Positions 39,893-48,451 of a stretch of 64,000 nucleotides of DNA are shown here, piece by piece. The notes under the pieces were generated by a model. It made no database searches. It saw only the letters and a list, made by a program, of their open reading frames with translations, and was not told where the DNA came from. Source of the stretch: Thermacetogenium phaeum DSM 12270. Its GTDB lineage: Bacteria; Bacillota; DSM-12270; Thermacetogeniales; Thermacetogeniaceae. The translations under genes were made by a program, and so were the position numbers. How positions within the stretch are numbered: position 1 is the stretch's first letter; the number at the start of each line of letters is the position of its first letter. The stretch spans positions 1,133,942 to 1,197,941 of the forward strand of contig NC_018870.1 of the NCBI RefSeq assembly GCF_000305935.1, given 5' to 3'.

Positions 39893-41385
39893 TCAAAGAG
39901 GTCTGTTTAGGAGCGTCGCTGGCCGTGTTGATATTTCTCGTACTGCTCGGATACAATGTTATTCCTTTACTGTTGATGGCAGGGTTGGGTTTTTTGCTGT
40001 ACACTGTCATTGATAAAAGAGGTCTTTCCAGTGGCACCCATTTTTCAGAATGCGTGCAGCAGGTTAACTTCAGTTTTGATGATATCGGGGGACAGGCTCC
40101 GGCCAAACAGGAGCTGAAAGAAGCCCTTGACTTCGTTCTTCACACCAATAAGGTCAGGGAGCTCGGAATCCGTCCCTTGAAGGGCATTTTGTTGACGGGC
40201 CCTCCCGGCACAGGAAAAACACTTCTGGCCAAGGCGGCTGCCGCCTATACACACTCATTGTTCCTGGCTACTTCGGGGAGTGAGTTTATAGAGGTTTATG
40301 CCGGTGTGGGAGCGCAGCGGGTGAGACAGTTATTTAGAACGGCCAAAGAGCGAGCCCGCAGGGATAAGAAAGACGGAGCGATCATTTTTATCGATGAAAT
40401 CGACGTTTTAGGGAGCCGGAGAGGAAGCCAGACGGGACATCTGGAATACGATCAGACTCTCAACCAACTGCTTGTGGAAATGGACGGGCTGAAGCAGGAT
40501 GATCAGGTGCGGATTCTGGTGATCGGGGCTACCAATCGGGAGGACATGCTGGATCCCGCCTTGCTCAGACCGGGGCGCTTTGACCGGATTGTCCGTGTTG
40601 ATCTTCCCGATAAAGAAGCCCGTTACCATATCCTTCAGATCTACTGCCGCAATAAGCCGCTGGCCGATGATGTTTCTTTAGAGAAAATAGCTCAAGAAAG
40701 CTTCGGCTTTTCCGGAGCCCATCTGGAGAGCGTAGCCAATGAAGCGGCGATCCTGGCCTTGCGAGACAATTCGCCGCTGATCCACCATAGACACTTCAAA
40801 GAAGCGGTTGACAAGGTGATGATGGGTGAAAAGATCGACCGCAAACCGAATGAGGATGAGCGTTACCGCATAGCCGTTCATGAGACGGGTCACGCTCTTA
40901 TCAGCGAGCTGCTGAGGCCGCGCTCTGTCTCTCATCTGACAGTGACGACCCGCGGCAGGGCGTTGGGTTACATGAGGCAGGTACCGGAGGATGACATCTA
41001 CCTGTATACGCTGGAATCTCTGGAGAAGCAGATTCAGATTTACCTGGCGGGAGCGGTCGCCGAAAAGATCCTGCTCGGTTCCCAGAGCACTGGTGCCAGC
41101 AACGATTTTCAACAGGCGGTGCAGGTAGCCCGTCAGATCATCAACTCCGGCCTCTCGCCGCTCGGTGTCATCTGCGAGGAGATCATTCCTAATGAGCGCT
41201 ATCACCAGGTCTTGCAGGAGATCATCAAGCGGCAGGAGAATATTGTAGATGAATTGCTCCGAGCTCATATCCATTCTCTGAAGGAAATTGCGCGGGTTTT
41301 AATGGAACATGAATACCTGAGCGGCGACGCCTTGAGGGAAATACTTGAGGCAAACCGTCAGGGAAAAGACGGGGTTGTGCATTGA
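39889..41385 (+). CDS. FtsH-like AAA+ membrane zinc protease, short form
   Basis: 498 residues: two adjacent N-terminal transmembrane segments (about 7-40) with almost no loop, AAA+ domain with Walker A GPPGTGKT (104-111), Walker B AIIFIDEID (about 164-172) and SRH ATNREDMLDPALLRPGR, then an M41 protease domain with HETGH (331-335) and the third zinc ligand Asp at about 406 (TGASNDFQQA). True FtsH (~600-650 aa) has a folded external domain between its membrane helices; here it is missing. Processive degradation of membrane or soluble proteins is expected. Not the housekeeping ftsH position (tilS-hpt-ftsH). Confidence 0.9.
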   Translation: MIKEVCLGASLAVLIFLVLLGYNVIPLLLMAGLGFLLYTVIDKRGLSSGTHFSECVQQVNFSFDDIGGQAPAKQELKEALDFVLHTNKVRELGIRPLKGILLTGPPGTGKTLLAKAAAAYTHSLFLATSGSEFIEVYAGVGAQRVRQLFRTAKERARRDKKDGAIIFIDEIDVLGSRRGSQTGHLEYDQTLNQLLVEMDGLKQDDQVRILVIGATNREDMLDPALLRPGRFDRIVRVDLPDKEARYHILQIYCRNKPLADDVSLEKIAQESFGFSGAHLESVANEAAILALRDNSPLIHHRHFKEAVDKVMMGEKIDRKPNEDERYRIAVHETGHALISELLRPRSVSHLTVTTRGRALGYMRQVPEDDIYLYTLESLEKQIQIYLAGAVAEKILLGSQSTGASNDFQQAVQVARQIINSGLSPLGVICEEIIPNERYHQVLQEIIKRQENIVDELLRAHIHSLKEIARVLMEHEYLSGDALREILEANRQGKDGVVH

Positions 41386-41508
41386 ACCTGCTCCCCGTTT
41401 TACGGGGAAAAGGGTTTCCGGCCTGGGGGATACCCGTTACCTAAATTTTTCCCCTGAAATTTTAGGGGTTCATCCGAGAGGTTAATAATTTTTAGGAAGA
41501 GGGAACGT
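41386..41508. other. Intergenic stretch with two short hairpins before cinA
   Basis: TCCCCGT/ACGGGGA (41392-41408) and CCCCT/AGGGG (41451-41468). Neither is followed by a good T-run, and no promoter or riboswitch was recognised. Confidence 0.4.
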
Positions 41509-42786
41509 TTGAAAATGGCTGTTTTGGTGGAGATCATCGCAACTGGCGATGAGCTTTTGATTGGGGAAAAGGATAACACGACCACCCCTTTTCTGGTCAG
41601 ACAGGTAGCCTTGCTCGGCTATGAAGTAAGAAGAACGTTAACTGTTAGCGATAACCTTAATGATATTGCCGGTGCAGTGCGCGAAGCACTGCACCGTGCT
41701 GATCTCATCTTCGTAACGGGGGGGCTGGGGCCAACCCCTGATGACGTGACAAGAGAGGCCGTTGCCGAGGCAATTAAGAGGCCGCTCGAATTCCGCTCTG
41801 ATATCTGGGAGGAGATTCAGGCCGGTTTGCTCCGACGCAGCAATTCCGTCCCCCCCTCCAATATGAAGCAGGCTTACCTTCCCTGCGGTGCCGAACCCTT
41901 ATCCAACTGCCTAGGAACTGCTCCGGGCTTCATAATACCAATCACCAATAAGACTATTGTGGTTCTCCCCGGACCACCTGGGGAGGCCAGAGAAATGTTT
42001 TTAAGGGAGGTTAAACAGTACCTGAGCAGACGCTATCCGCCTGTGTCCGGCCGAAGGGTCTGCGTGTTTAAGACCTGCGGCCCAGGAGAAGCGGTTCTGC
42101 TGGAAAGGCTCAAAGAAGTGCTGGCAGAAGCCAAAAAGATGGATGTCGGCATCAGCTTCCTCCCCCAAGGAGGGGAGGTCCATCTCGTTCTCAAATGGAA
42201 TGACTCCCTGAAGAGGGCTGGTGCCGTTGAGCAGCTTAAGGAAAGGCTAATGAAAGTCCTGGGAGAGGACCTTTACGGTCTGGACGAAGATACCCTGCCT
42301 GGCAAGGTTGGGGAGTTGCTTTCGCAGAACAGCTTAACTGTGGGGGTCGCCGAATCCTGTACAGGGGGGCTGGTGGCGAATTATCTAACGGATGTACCCG
42401 GAAGTTCCCGTTATGTTCGGGGTGGGGTTGTTGCCTATACAGAGGAGGTTAAAATGCGGGTCCTGGGGGTGCAGGAATCGACGCTGAACCGATATGGGGC
42501 GGTGAGCCTGCAGACGGCCAAAGAGATGGCAGAGGGGGTCCGGCGTCTTACGGGAGCCTCCATCGGGTTGGCCACGACGGGGTTTGCCGGCCCTGAAGGG
42601 GGAACCCCCGACGATCCCGTGGGAACGGTCTACCTTGGATTGGCAACACGGGATGATGTTGTCGCTCAAAGGATCTTCTTTCCGGGGTTAGGGAGAATTA
42701 CCGTCAAAAGCATAGCAGCTAAGAGAGCTCTTGATCTGTTGCGCAGGTATCTGTTATCCCTATCAGAGGGCGGTTCGTCATTATGA
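41509..42786 (+). CDS. cinA: CinA-family competence/damage-inducible protein
   Basis: 425 residues with an N-terminal molybdopterin-binding-like (COG1058) domain, EIIATGDELLIG and FVTGGLGPTPDDVTREA, and a C-terminal nicotinamide-nucleotide amidase (PncC) domain from about 265, VAESCTGGLVANYLTDVPGS. It deamidates NMN and hydrolyses ADP-ribose in characterised members. TTG at 41509 fits AGGAAGAGGG (5 nt); ATG at 41515 is possible. It precedes recA via thpR, the usual cinA-recA neighbourhood. Confidence 0.95.
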   Translation: MKMAVLVEIIATGDELLIGEKDNTTTPFLVRQVALLGYEVRRTLTVSDNLNDIAGAVREALHRADLIFVTGGLGPTPDDVTREAVAEAIKRPLEFRSDIWEEIQAGLLRRSNSVPPSNMKQAYLPCGAEPLSNCLGTAPGFIIPITNKTIVVLPGPPGEAREMFLREVKQYLSRRYPPVSGRRVCVFKTCGPGEAVLLERLKEVLAEAKKMDVGISFLPQGGEVHLVLKWNDSLKRAGAVEQLKERLMKVLGEDLYGLDEDTLPGKVGELLSQNSLTVGVAESCTGGLVANYLTDVPGSSRYVRGGVVAYTEEVKMRVLGVQESTLNRYGAVSLQTAKEMAEGVRRLTGASIGLATTGFAGPEGGTPDDPVGTVYLGLATRDDVVAQRIFFPGLGRITVKSIAAKRALDLLRRYLLSLSEGGSSL

Positions 42787-43361
42787 AGAAGGTGCGCTCC
42801 TTTCTCGCCATTCCGCTGCCTGAAGAGCTGAAGAGGAGGATTTATCGAGGTCTCACTCCAATCCGGCGGCTTGCCCTGGATGTGAAATGGGTAGAGGAAG
42901 AGAATTATCATCTGACTTTAAAGTTTTTTGGCGACCTCACCCCCGATCAAATCCGGAGAATAAAAGTGATTCTGCCGGCATTGATTGGCGCAGAAACTCC
43001 TTTTTATCTGTACTGTGGCGACAGTTACCTTTTGTTTCCTGATCAGAATCGCCCGCGGGTCTTTTCCCTTGCCCTTACAGGAGATCTGGAGGCCCTGCAC
43101 AGGCTTCAAAAGAAAACAGAGCGTGAGCTTGTCAAAGCGGGTTTCCCAGCTGAAAAGAAGAAATTCCACCCGCATATCACCCTGGGCAGATTTCGTTCCC
43201 TCCGCAACAGTCAAGACCTGTTCCACCTACTTCAAGAAAACGCCGCACTTCCTTTTGAGGAAGAGTTTCCAGTTCGGGAAATCATTCTCATGGCAAGTGA
43301 ATTAACGCCTCAAGGGCCTCGCTATAAACCCCTAGCAGTCTTTCCCCTCCGAAGGGAGTGA
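42783..43361 (+). CDS. thpR: RNA 2',3'-cyclic phosphodiesterase
   Basis: 2H phosphoesterase of 192 residues, formerly called 2'-5' RNA ligase. Two HxTx motifs are visible: YHLTLKFFGD (about 43) and FHPHITLGRF (about 125). RSFLAIPLPEEL is the common N-terminus. It overlaps cinA by four bases. Confidence 0.93.
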   Translation: MKKVRSFLAIPLPEELKRRIYRGLTPIRRLALDVKWVEEENYHLTLKFFGDLTPDQIRRIKVILPALIGAETPFYLYCGDSYLLFPDQNRPRVFSLALTGDLEALHRLQKKTERELVKAGFPAEKKKFHPHITLGRFRSLRNSQDLFHLLQENAALPFEEEFPVREIILMASELTPQGPRYKPLAVFPLRRE

Positions 43362-43389
43362 GAGGATTAGGATTGTTGTTGTTCGTTTA

Positions 43390-43418
43390 TTGACAACGAT
43401 TCCCAAGTAAAATATAAT
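43390..43418 (+). promoter_or_regulatory. recA promoter
   Basis: Perfect TTGACA (43390-43395) and perfect TATAAT (43413-43418) with 17-bp spacing: full sigma-A consensus. Confidence 0.85.
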
Positions 43419-43423
43419 GTTTA

Positions 43424-43438
43424 CGAACATTTGTTTCG
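43424..43438. promoter_or_regulatory. SOS (LexA/DinR-like) box at the recA start site
   Basis: CGAACATTTGTTTCG resembles the Gram-positive box CGAACRNRYGTTYG with about two mismatches or one extra base. It starts 6 bp after the -10, where LexA binding would block initiation. Confidence 0.7.
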
Positions 43439-43453
43439 AAAGGGATGGGGAGA

Positions 43454-44500
43454 ATGAACGACAAGCTCAAGGCTTTAGAGTTGGCGCTGTCTCATATTGA
43501 GAAAGCCTTTGGTAGGGGCTCCATTATGCGTTTGGGGGATACGCCTGCTCAGCTCAATGTCGATGTGATCCCTTCGGGCAATCTCCCGCTGGATCTGGCC
43601 CTAGGGGTAGGCGGGATACCGCGGGGAAGGATTATAGAGATTTATGGGCCCGAATCCTCTGGAAAAACGACCGTTGCCCTGCATGTGGTTGCTGAAGCCC
43701 AAAAAAGAGGTGGAATGGCCGCCTTCATCGATGCCGAGCATGCCCTGGATCCTGTTTATGCCCAGGCTTTAGGGGTCGACATCGATAACCTCTATGTCTC
43801 CCAGCCCGACACAGGTGAACAGGCTCTGGAGATCACGGAAACCCTTGTGCGCAGCGGCGCTTTGGATGTTATCGTCATCGACTCCGTAGCTGCTTTGGTG
43901 CCCAGGGCTGAACTGGAGGGGGAAATGGGAGATGCTCATGTGGGCTTGCAGGCCCGCCTCATGTCTCAAGCCCTGAGGAAACTGACGGGTACCATTAGCA
44001 AGACCAAAACGACGGCCATTTTTATCAATCAGATCCGAGAAAAGGTAGGGGTAATGTTCGGCAATCCCGAAGTGACAACGGGTGGGAGAGCGCTTAAGTT
44101 TTACGCATCAGTGCGCTTAGAAGTCAAAAAAATCGATTTAATTAAACAGGGAACGGATATCGTTGGTAGTAGGACGAGAATCAAGGTTGTTAAGAATAAG
44201 GTTGCCCCTCCCTTTAAACAGGTTGAATGTGATCTCATGTACGGTAAGGGTATTTCCCGGGAAGGAGGCCTCCTCGACTTAGGGTTGGAATTCGGTATTA
44301 TCTCCAAATCGGGTTCATGGTTTGCTTACGGGGAGGAGCGCTTGGGACAGGGACGTGAAAATGCCAAAGAATTTTTGAGGGAGCATCCGGAGATTGCCCA
44401 GGAGATAGAGCAGAAAATCAGGGAAGTGACGAGCATAAAGCAGGGCATTTTCAGAACCGGAAGCGCGTTTAGTGATGAAGATGTTACCCCTCAGGATTAG
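43454..44500 (+). CDS. recA: RecA recombinase
   Basis: ATP-dependent strand-exchange protein and SOS co-protease. 348 residues: Walker A GPESSGKT at 65-72, [29 protein letters not shown], and L2 loop region [23 protein letters not shown] at 43454 gives the usual N-terminus [15 protein letters not shown] at 43445 is only one base after its purine tract. Regulation by LexA is likely from the box upstream. Confidence 0.98.
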   Translation: MNDKLKALELALSHIEKAFGRGSIMRLGDTPAQLNVDVIPSGNLPLDLALGVGGIPRGRIIEIYGPESSGKTTVALHVVAEAQKRGGMAAFIDAEHALDPVYAQALGVDIDNLYVSQPDTGEQALEITETLVRSGALDVIVIDSVAALVPRAELEGEMGDAHVGLQARLMSQALRKLTGTISKTKTTAIFINQIREKVGVMFGNPEVTTGGRALKFYASVRLEVKKIDLIKQGTDIVGSRTRIKVVKNKVAPPFKQVECDLMYGKGISREGGLLDLGLEFGIISKSGSWFAYGEERLGQGRENAKEFLREHPEIAQEIEQKIREVTSIKQGIFRTGSAFSDEDVTPQD

Positions 44501-44520
44501 GAGAACCTTCCGGCTCTTTC

Positions 44521-44549
44521 TTGACACACTCCGGAAACGATAATAGAAT
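44521..44549 (+). promoter_or_regulatory. rny promoter
   Basis: Perfect TTGACA (44521-44526), 17 bp, TAGAAT (44544-44549). It leaves a leader of about 170 nt. Confidence 0.75.
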
Positions 44550-44662
44550 TTATAAAGCGGAAACAGTGGATAGAACTTCTACCACAGTTTATTTAGTATT
44601 ACAAGTGGTCGGTAATTCTAATCAACTAACGGAAATCTGAAATGTGGAGAAGTTTCTATGTA

Positions 44663-44688
44663 AACCGAGTTTCTACTCGGTTTTATTA
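44663..44688 (+). terminator. Terminator-like hairpin in the rny leader
   Basis: AACCGAG / CTCGGTT stem, 6-nt loop, then TTATTATT. It lies between the rny promoter and the start codon, so it could attenuate rny. Confidence 0.65.
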
Positions 44689-44724
44689 TTAAAATTAACG
44701 ATATGAGGGCTTGATTGGAGGGAG

Positions 44725-46281
44725 GTGAAAGGCATTTCTCTGACAACGTCGGTTTATGTGGTCTTAGCTGTGATAGCACTCCTGATAGGGGTTCTCTGCG
44801 GATATTTATTGCGCAAGTACCTGGCAGAAGCCCGTATTGCTTCCGCTGAGGAAGCGGCCAGGCGCATTATCGAGGAAGCCCAAAAAGAAGCAGATGCCAA
44901 AAAAAGAGAAGCAATACTTGAGGCAAAAGAAGAAATCCATCAGATGCGCACTGATGCCGAACGGGAAAACAGGGAGAGGCGTAACGAAATCCAGCGCCAG
45001 GAGCGGCGCTTGTTACAGAAGGAAGAAGCGCTGGACAGGAAATTAGAAGGCCTGGAAAAGAAGGAAGAGAACCTGTATAAAAAGGAACAGGAGCTTGCTC
45101 ATAGAAGCAGTCAGCTGGACGAGCTGTTGAAAAAGCATGTGGCAGAACTGGAGCGCATCTCCGGTTTGACAACGGAAGAGGCCCGGACTATTCTTTTGAA
45201 TAACGTCCGGGAAGAAATTAAACGGGAAACGGCTCTCATCATTAAAGAAGAAGAGGCGCGGGCCAAGGAAGAGGCCGATAAACGGGCAAGGGAAATAGTG
45301 ACGCTGGCGATTCAGAAGGGTGCAGCCGACATAGTAGCAGAAACGACTGTGTCCGTTGTTCCTCTACCCAATGACGAAATGAAAGGGAGGATTATCGGCA
45401 GGGAGGGGAGGAACATCAGGACCCTGGAAACATTGACTGGGGTTGACCTGATAATTGATGATACTCCGGAGGCCGTGATTCTCTCCAGTTTTGATCCGAT
45501 TCGGAGGGAAACTGCCCGCATTGCCCTGGAAAAGCTCATTGCAGACGGTAGGATCCATCCGGCCCGGATCGAAGAGATGGTGGAAAAAGCCCAGAAAGAG
45601 ATTGAGCAGAAGATACGAGAAGAAGGAGAAGAGGCTGCCTTTGAGGTCGGTGTTCACAACATTCATCCCGAGCTGATCAAGCTTTTAGGTAGACTTAAGT
45701 TCCGGACAAGCTACGGACAGAATGTGCTCAAACATTCCCTGGAAGTAGCTTACCTCGCAGGCGCCATGGCCTCCGAACTCGGTGCCAACGCTCAACTGGC
45801 GAAGCGTGCCGGATTGCTTCACGACATCGGCAAGGCAGTCGATCATGAGATTGAAGGTCCTCATGTTACCATAGGGGCTGATCTTGCCCGGAAATACCGT
45901 GAAAATCCGGAAGTTATCCACTGTATTCTGGCTCACCACGGGGATCAGGAGCCGGAAACCGTTGAGGCTGTGCTTATTCAGGCCGCCGATGCCATATCGG
46001 CTGCCCGCCCCGGTGCCCGCCGTGAGACGCTGGAGGCGTACTTGAAGAGACTGGATAAACTGGAAGAAATCGCTGATTCCTTTGAAGGAGTGGAGAAATC
46101 TTTTGCCATTCAAGCAGGGCGGGAGGTCAGGATACTGGTCAAGCCCGAGGTCATCGATGACATTCAGGCCGCGCACCTGAGCCGGGAAATTGTTAAGAAG
46201 ATTGAGGACAGCCTGGAATATCCTGGTCAGATCAAGGTGACCGTGATCAGGGAAACCAGGTATGTGGATTACGCGAAGTAA
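44725..46281 (+). CDS. rny: Ribonuclease Y
   Basis: Membrane-anchored endoribonuclease initiating mRNA decay. 518 residues: N-terminal transmembrane helix (6-26), long coiled coil (about 30-200, rich in E/K/R), KH domain ([20 protein letters not shown], about 220), HD phosphohydrolase domain ([12 protein letters not shown], about 366). GTG start after GGAGGGAGG. recA-rny-ymdB is a conserved Firmicutes order. Confidence 0.97.
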   Translation: MKGISLTTSVYVVLAVIALLIGVLCGYLLRKYLAEARIASAEEAARRIIEEAQKEADAKKREAILEAKEEIHQMRTDAERENRERRNEIQRQERRLLQKEEALDRKLEGLEKKEENLYKKEQELAHRSSQLDELLKKHVAELERISGLTTEEARTILLNNVREEIKRETALIIKEEEARAKEEADKRAREIVTLAIQKGAADIVAETTVSVVPLPNDEMKGRIIGREGRNIRTLETLTGVDLIIDDTPEAVILSSFDPIRRETARIALEKLIADGRIHPARIEEMVEKAQKEIEQKIREEGEEAAFEVGVHNIHPELIKLLGRLKFRTSYGQNVLKHSLEVAYLAGAMASELGANAQLAKRAGLLHDIGKAVDHEIEGPHVTIGADLARKYRENPEVIHCILAHHGDQEPETVEAVLIQAADAISAARPGARRETLEAYLKRLDKLEEIADSFEGVEKSFAIQAGREVRILVKPEVIDDIQAAHLSREIVKKIEDSLEYPGQIKVTVIRETRYVDYAK

Positions 46282-46382
46282 AACCGGTTAAACGCTAGAT
46301 CTCTAAATTGCTGCATGCTTTTGGACTGCATCAGGTAACACCTGTTCGGTAGCAAGCTCCCGGGTCGACGGTAACCGGGTAT

Positions 46383-46414
46383 AAAAAGGGGTCATCTTGC
46401 GATGCCCCCTTTTT
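46383..46414 (+). terminator. rny terminator
   Basis: AAAAAGGGG and CCCCTTTTT with an inner CATC/GATG helix and loop TTGC, then T's. Immediately upstream are CAGGT-AAC-ACCTG and CCCGG/CCGGG stems. Confidence 0.85.
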
Positions 46415-46435
46415 AGTTGGCTCGGCTTATCTGTC

Positions 46436-46524
46436 GGCCTGCGAAGATGAAGTGAACCGTCTCCCGGTGAGCAGCAGGCCTCGCTTGCTTTCACCCCTCG
46501 GCTTCAGCTGGATTAGGGGTGAAA
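46436..46524. other. Two tandem strong hairpins, unassigned RNA or regulatory element
   Basis: GGCCTGC (46436-46442) pairs with GCAGGCC (46474-46480), and TTTCACCCCT (46489-46498) pairs with AGGGGTGAAA (about 46515-46524). The 334-bp rny-ORF gap has no other coding potential. The hairpins lie about 90 bp before the next gene, without a T-run, so they may be a leader structure. No known riboswitch was recognised. Confidence 0.4.
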
Positions 46525-46615
46525 TATCTGAGATGGTGCATTTTGCGGTAAGATGCTAGAAAAGGAAATCGATAGGTAGCAGGATTTATTCGATCTTTGG
46601 AGAAAATATCTCATT

Positions 46616-47176
46616 ATGTTAGCACTCCTTGAGGCTGAAGAGGAAGGGATTAAGTTGGAAGTTGCAAACCGTCAAGGTGACAGCAGCGCTCCCCAGATCG
46701 CTAATCTGTTGACATCACTTTTAATCTATTATCCGGAAATTGCTACCATTAATCTGGATCCCAGAAAACAAATAATCAAGTTTACATTTTATCTGAAGAA
46801 TGCAATTTCCCCGGAGAAAATAAAGATGGCACAGAACTACCTGAGGCAATCCATGGATGCCTATTATTATCTTTGTAAAATGAAGGTTGCGGTATCCACT
46901 TTCTTCTTTGAACCTTTGGAATCATTTACTATTCTGGAGTTCCAAAGGGATGTCGGTTCTCTCTCTTTAAAAGAAATTAATCTGCTTATTGCTTTGTTGC
47001 GTGAAGAGTTGGGAGCGACCTTGGTAACAGATGAGGATGATGACCTGCAGGTCGATGATATGGCCTTGCATGAAGAGCTGCTCGGTTATATGCTGGAAAG
47101 TGTCAAGCAGAAGCGTGCCAATATCGAGTTGATTGCTCTGCGTGATGAGGGAAAAGTGGTGGTGTACAACAAGTAA
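46616..47176 (+). CDS. Hypothetical protein between rny and ymdB
   Basis: 186 residues, not recognised. No transmembrane or signal segment; a mixed alpha/beta soluble protein with an acidic stretch near 140-150 (TDEDDDLQVDDMALHEELLG). It contains NLLTSLLIYYPEIATINLDP and FTFYLKNAISPEKIKMAQNY. The ATG at 46616 has only GGAGA 12 nt upstream, so the start is uncertain. It is 21 bp before ymdB and probably cotranscribed. Confidence 0.75.
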   Translation: MLALLEAEEEGIKLEVANRQGDSSAPQIANLLTSLLIYYPEIATINLDPRKQIIKFTFYLKNAISPEKIKMAQNYLRQSMDAYYYLCKMKVAVSTFFFEPLESFTILEFQRDVGSLSLKEINLLIALLREELGATLVTDEDDDLQVDDMALHEELLGYMLESVKQKRANIELIALRDEGKVVVYNK

Positions 47177-47197
47177 TCGTGCCAGGAGGTTATCTAT

Positions 47198-47980
47198 TTG
47201 CGGATCCTCTTTCTAGGAGATATTGTCGGTCGTCCCGGCCGGCGGGCCGTTAAGGAGTTGTTGGTTTCACTGCGGGAGGAATATGCTCCCGAACTTGTTA
47301 TTGCCAACGGCGAAAATGCTGCCGGTGGGACGGGCATAACCCGGCAAACTGCTGATGAGCTTTTTGGTGCCGGAATCGATATTTTAACTATGGGGAACCA
47401 TGTCTGGGATCAAAAAGATGTCTATAATTTTATCGAAGAGGAGAAAAGGATCGTTCGACCTGCCAACTACCCTCCGGGTACGCCTGGGAGAGGATATCTG
47501 CTTGCGCACACGCAAAGTGAAACTAAAGTTGGAATTATCAATCTGTCCGGTCGGGTCTATATGCCGCCCTTGAGTTGCCCGTTCCGTATGCTGGACGAAA
47601 TACTTCCTTTGCTCAGGAAGGAGACGCCTGTAATTATAATTGATTTCCATGCGGAAGCTACTTCAGAAAAAATGGCTTTAGGATGGTATGTTGACGGAAG
47701 AGCCAGTGCTTTAATCGGAACCCATACCCATATCCAGACCGCTGACGAGCGGATTTTGCCGCAAGGAACGGGTTATATCACTGATGTAGGGATGACAGGG
47801 CCTTGCGATTCGATCCTTGGGGTTAAAAAAGAACCGGTGATCAAAAAATTCGTGACGATGCAGCCTGTGCGGTTCGAGGTTGCCGGCGGCCCCGTACAGC
47901 TGAATGCCGTGTATTTGCAGATCGATCCAGATAATGGCAGAACATTGATAATAAAAAGAATACAGATCTTCAAAAATTAA
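47198..47980 (+). CDS. ymdB: YmdB-type metallophosphoesterase
   Basis: TIGR00282 family, 260 residues; Bacillus YmdB hydrolyses 2',3'-cyclic nucleotides and influences biofilm/motility decisions. Metal-binding motifs are visible: GDIVGRPGR, NGENAAGG, GNHVWD, DFHAEATSEK and GTHTHIQTADE. TTG start after CCAGGAGG. It follows rny as in Bacillus, with one extra gene between. Confidence 0.93.
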   Translation: MRILFLGDIVGRPGRRAVKELLVSLREEYAPELVIANGENAAGGTGITRQTADELFGAGIDILTMGNHVWDQKDVYNFIEEEKRIVRPANYPPGTPGRGYLLAHTQSETKVGIINLSGRVYMPPLSCPFRMLDEILPLLRKETPVIIIDFHAEATSEKMALGWYVDGRASALIGTHTHIQTADERILPQGTGYITDVGMTGPCDSILGVKKEPVIKKFVTMQPVRFEVAGGPVQLNAVYLQIDPDNGRTLIIKRIQIFKN

Positions 47981-48072
47981 CCTTGCAATATATTTCCATC
48001 GGTGCTATCATTAAAAATATAATGGCATAAATATATTCATTAGAGGGAAATTCAATAGGGGAGGTTGGGTCT

Positions 48073-48333
48073 GTGGAAGTATTGAAGGTGTCAGCAAAAT
48101 CCAGCCCGAACTCTGTAGCCGGTGCCTTGGCAGGGGTTTTGAGAGAGAAGGGCTGCGCAGAACTGCAAGCAATCGGGGCTGGGGCTTTAAACCAGGCTGT
48201 AAAGGCTGTAGCGATTGCAAGAGGCTTTGTGGCTCCCAGTGGTGTGGATCTCATTTGTATCCCTGCATTTACGGACATTGTTATCGACGGTGAGGAAAGG
48301 ACGGCAATCAAGCTCATTGTAGAACCCCGTTAG
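48073..48333 (+). CDS. spoVS: Stage V sporulation protein S
   Basis: 86-residue Alba-like nucleic-acid-binding protein, nearly invariant in spore formers: LKVSAKSSPNSVAGALAG, then GALNQAVKAVAIARGF and AFTDIVIDGEERTAIKL. Required for normal sporulation. GTG start after GGGGAGG. The 92-bp upstream gap contains TATAAT but no convincing -35; sigma-H control is known in Bacillus but was not confirmed here. Confidence 0.97.
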   Translation: MEVLKVSAKSSPNSVAGALAGVLREKGCAELQAIGAGALNQAVKAVAIARGFVAPSGVDLICIPAFTDIVIDGEERTAIKLIVEPR

Positions 48334-48383
48334 AGGAATAATATATTTATAATTGATTTATATTATTTTATATTATTGATCGC

Positions 48384-48419
48384 AGCCTGTTTATTTTGCT
48401 GAAAATAAACAGGCTTTTG
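48384..48419 (+). terminator. spoVS terminator
   Basis: Perfect 14-bp stem AGCCTGTTTATTTT / AAAATAAACAGGCT, loop GCTG, then TTTTG. Confidence 0.95.
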
Positions 48420-48451
48420 TTATTTATTATTATTAAAGGGAAGTGTCTTCA

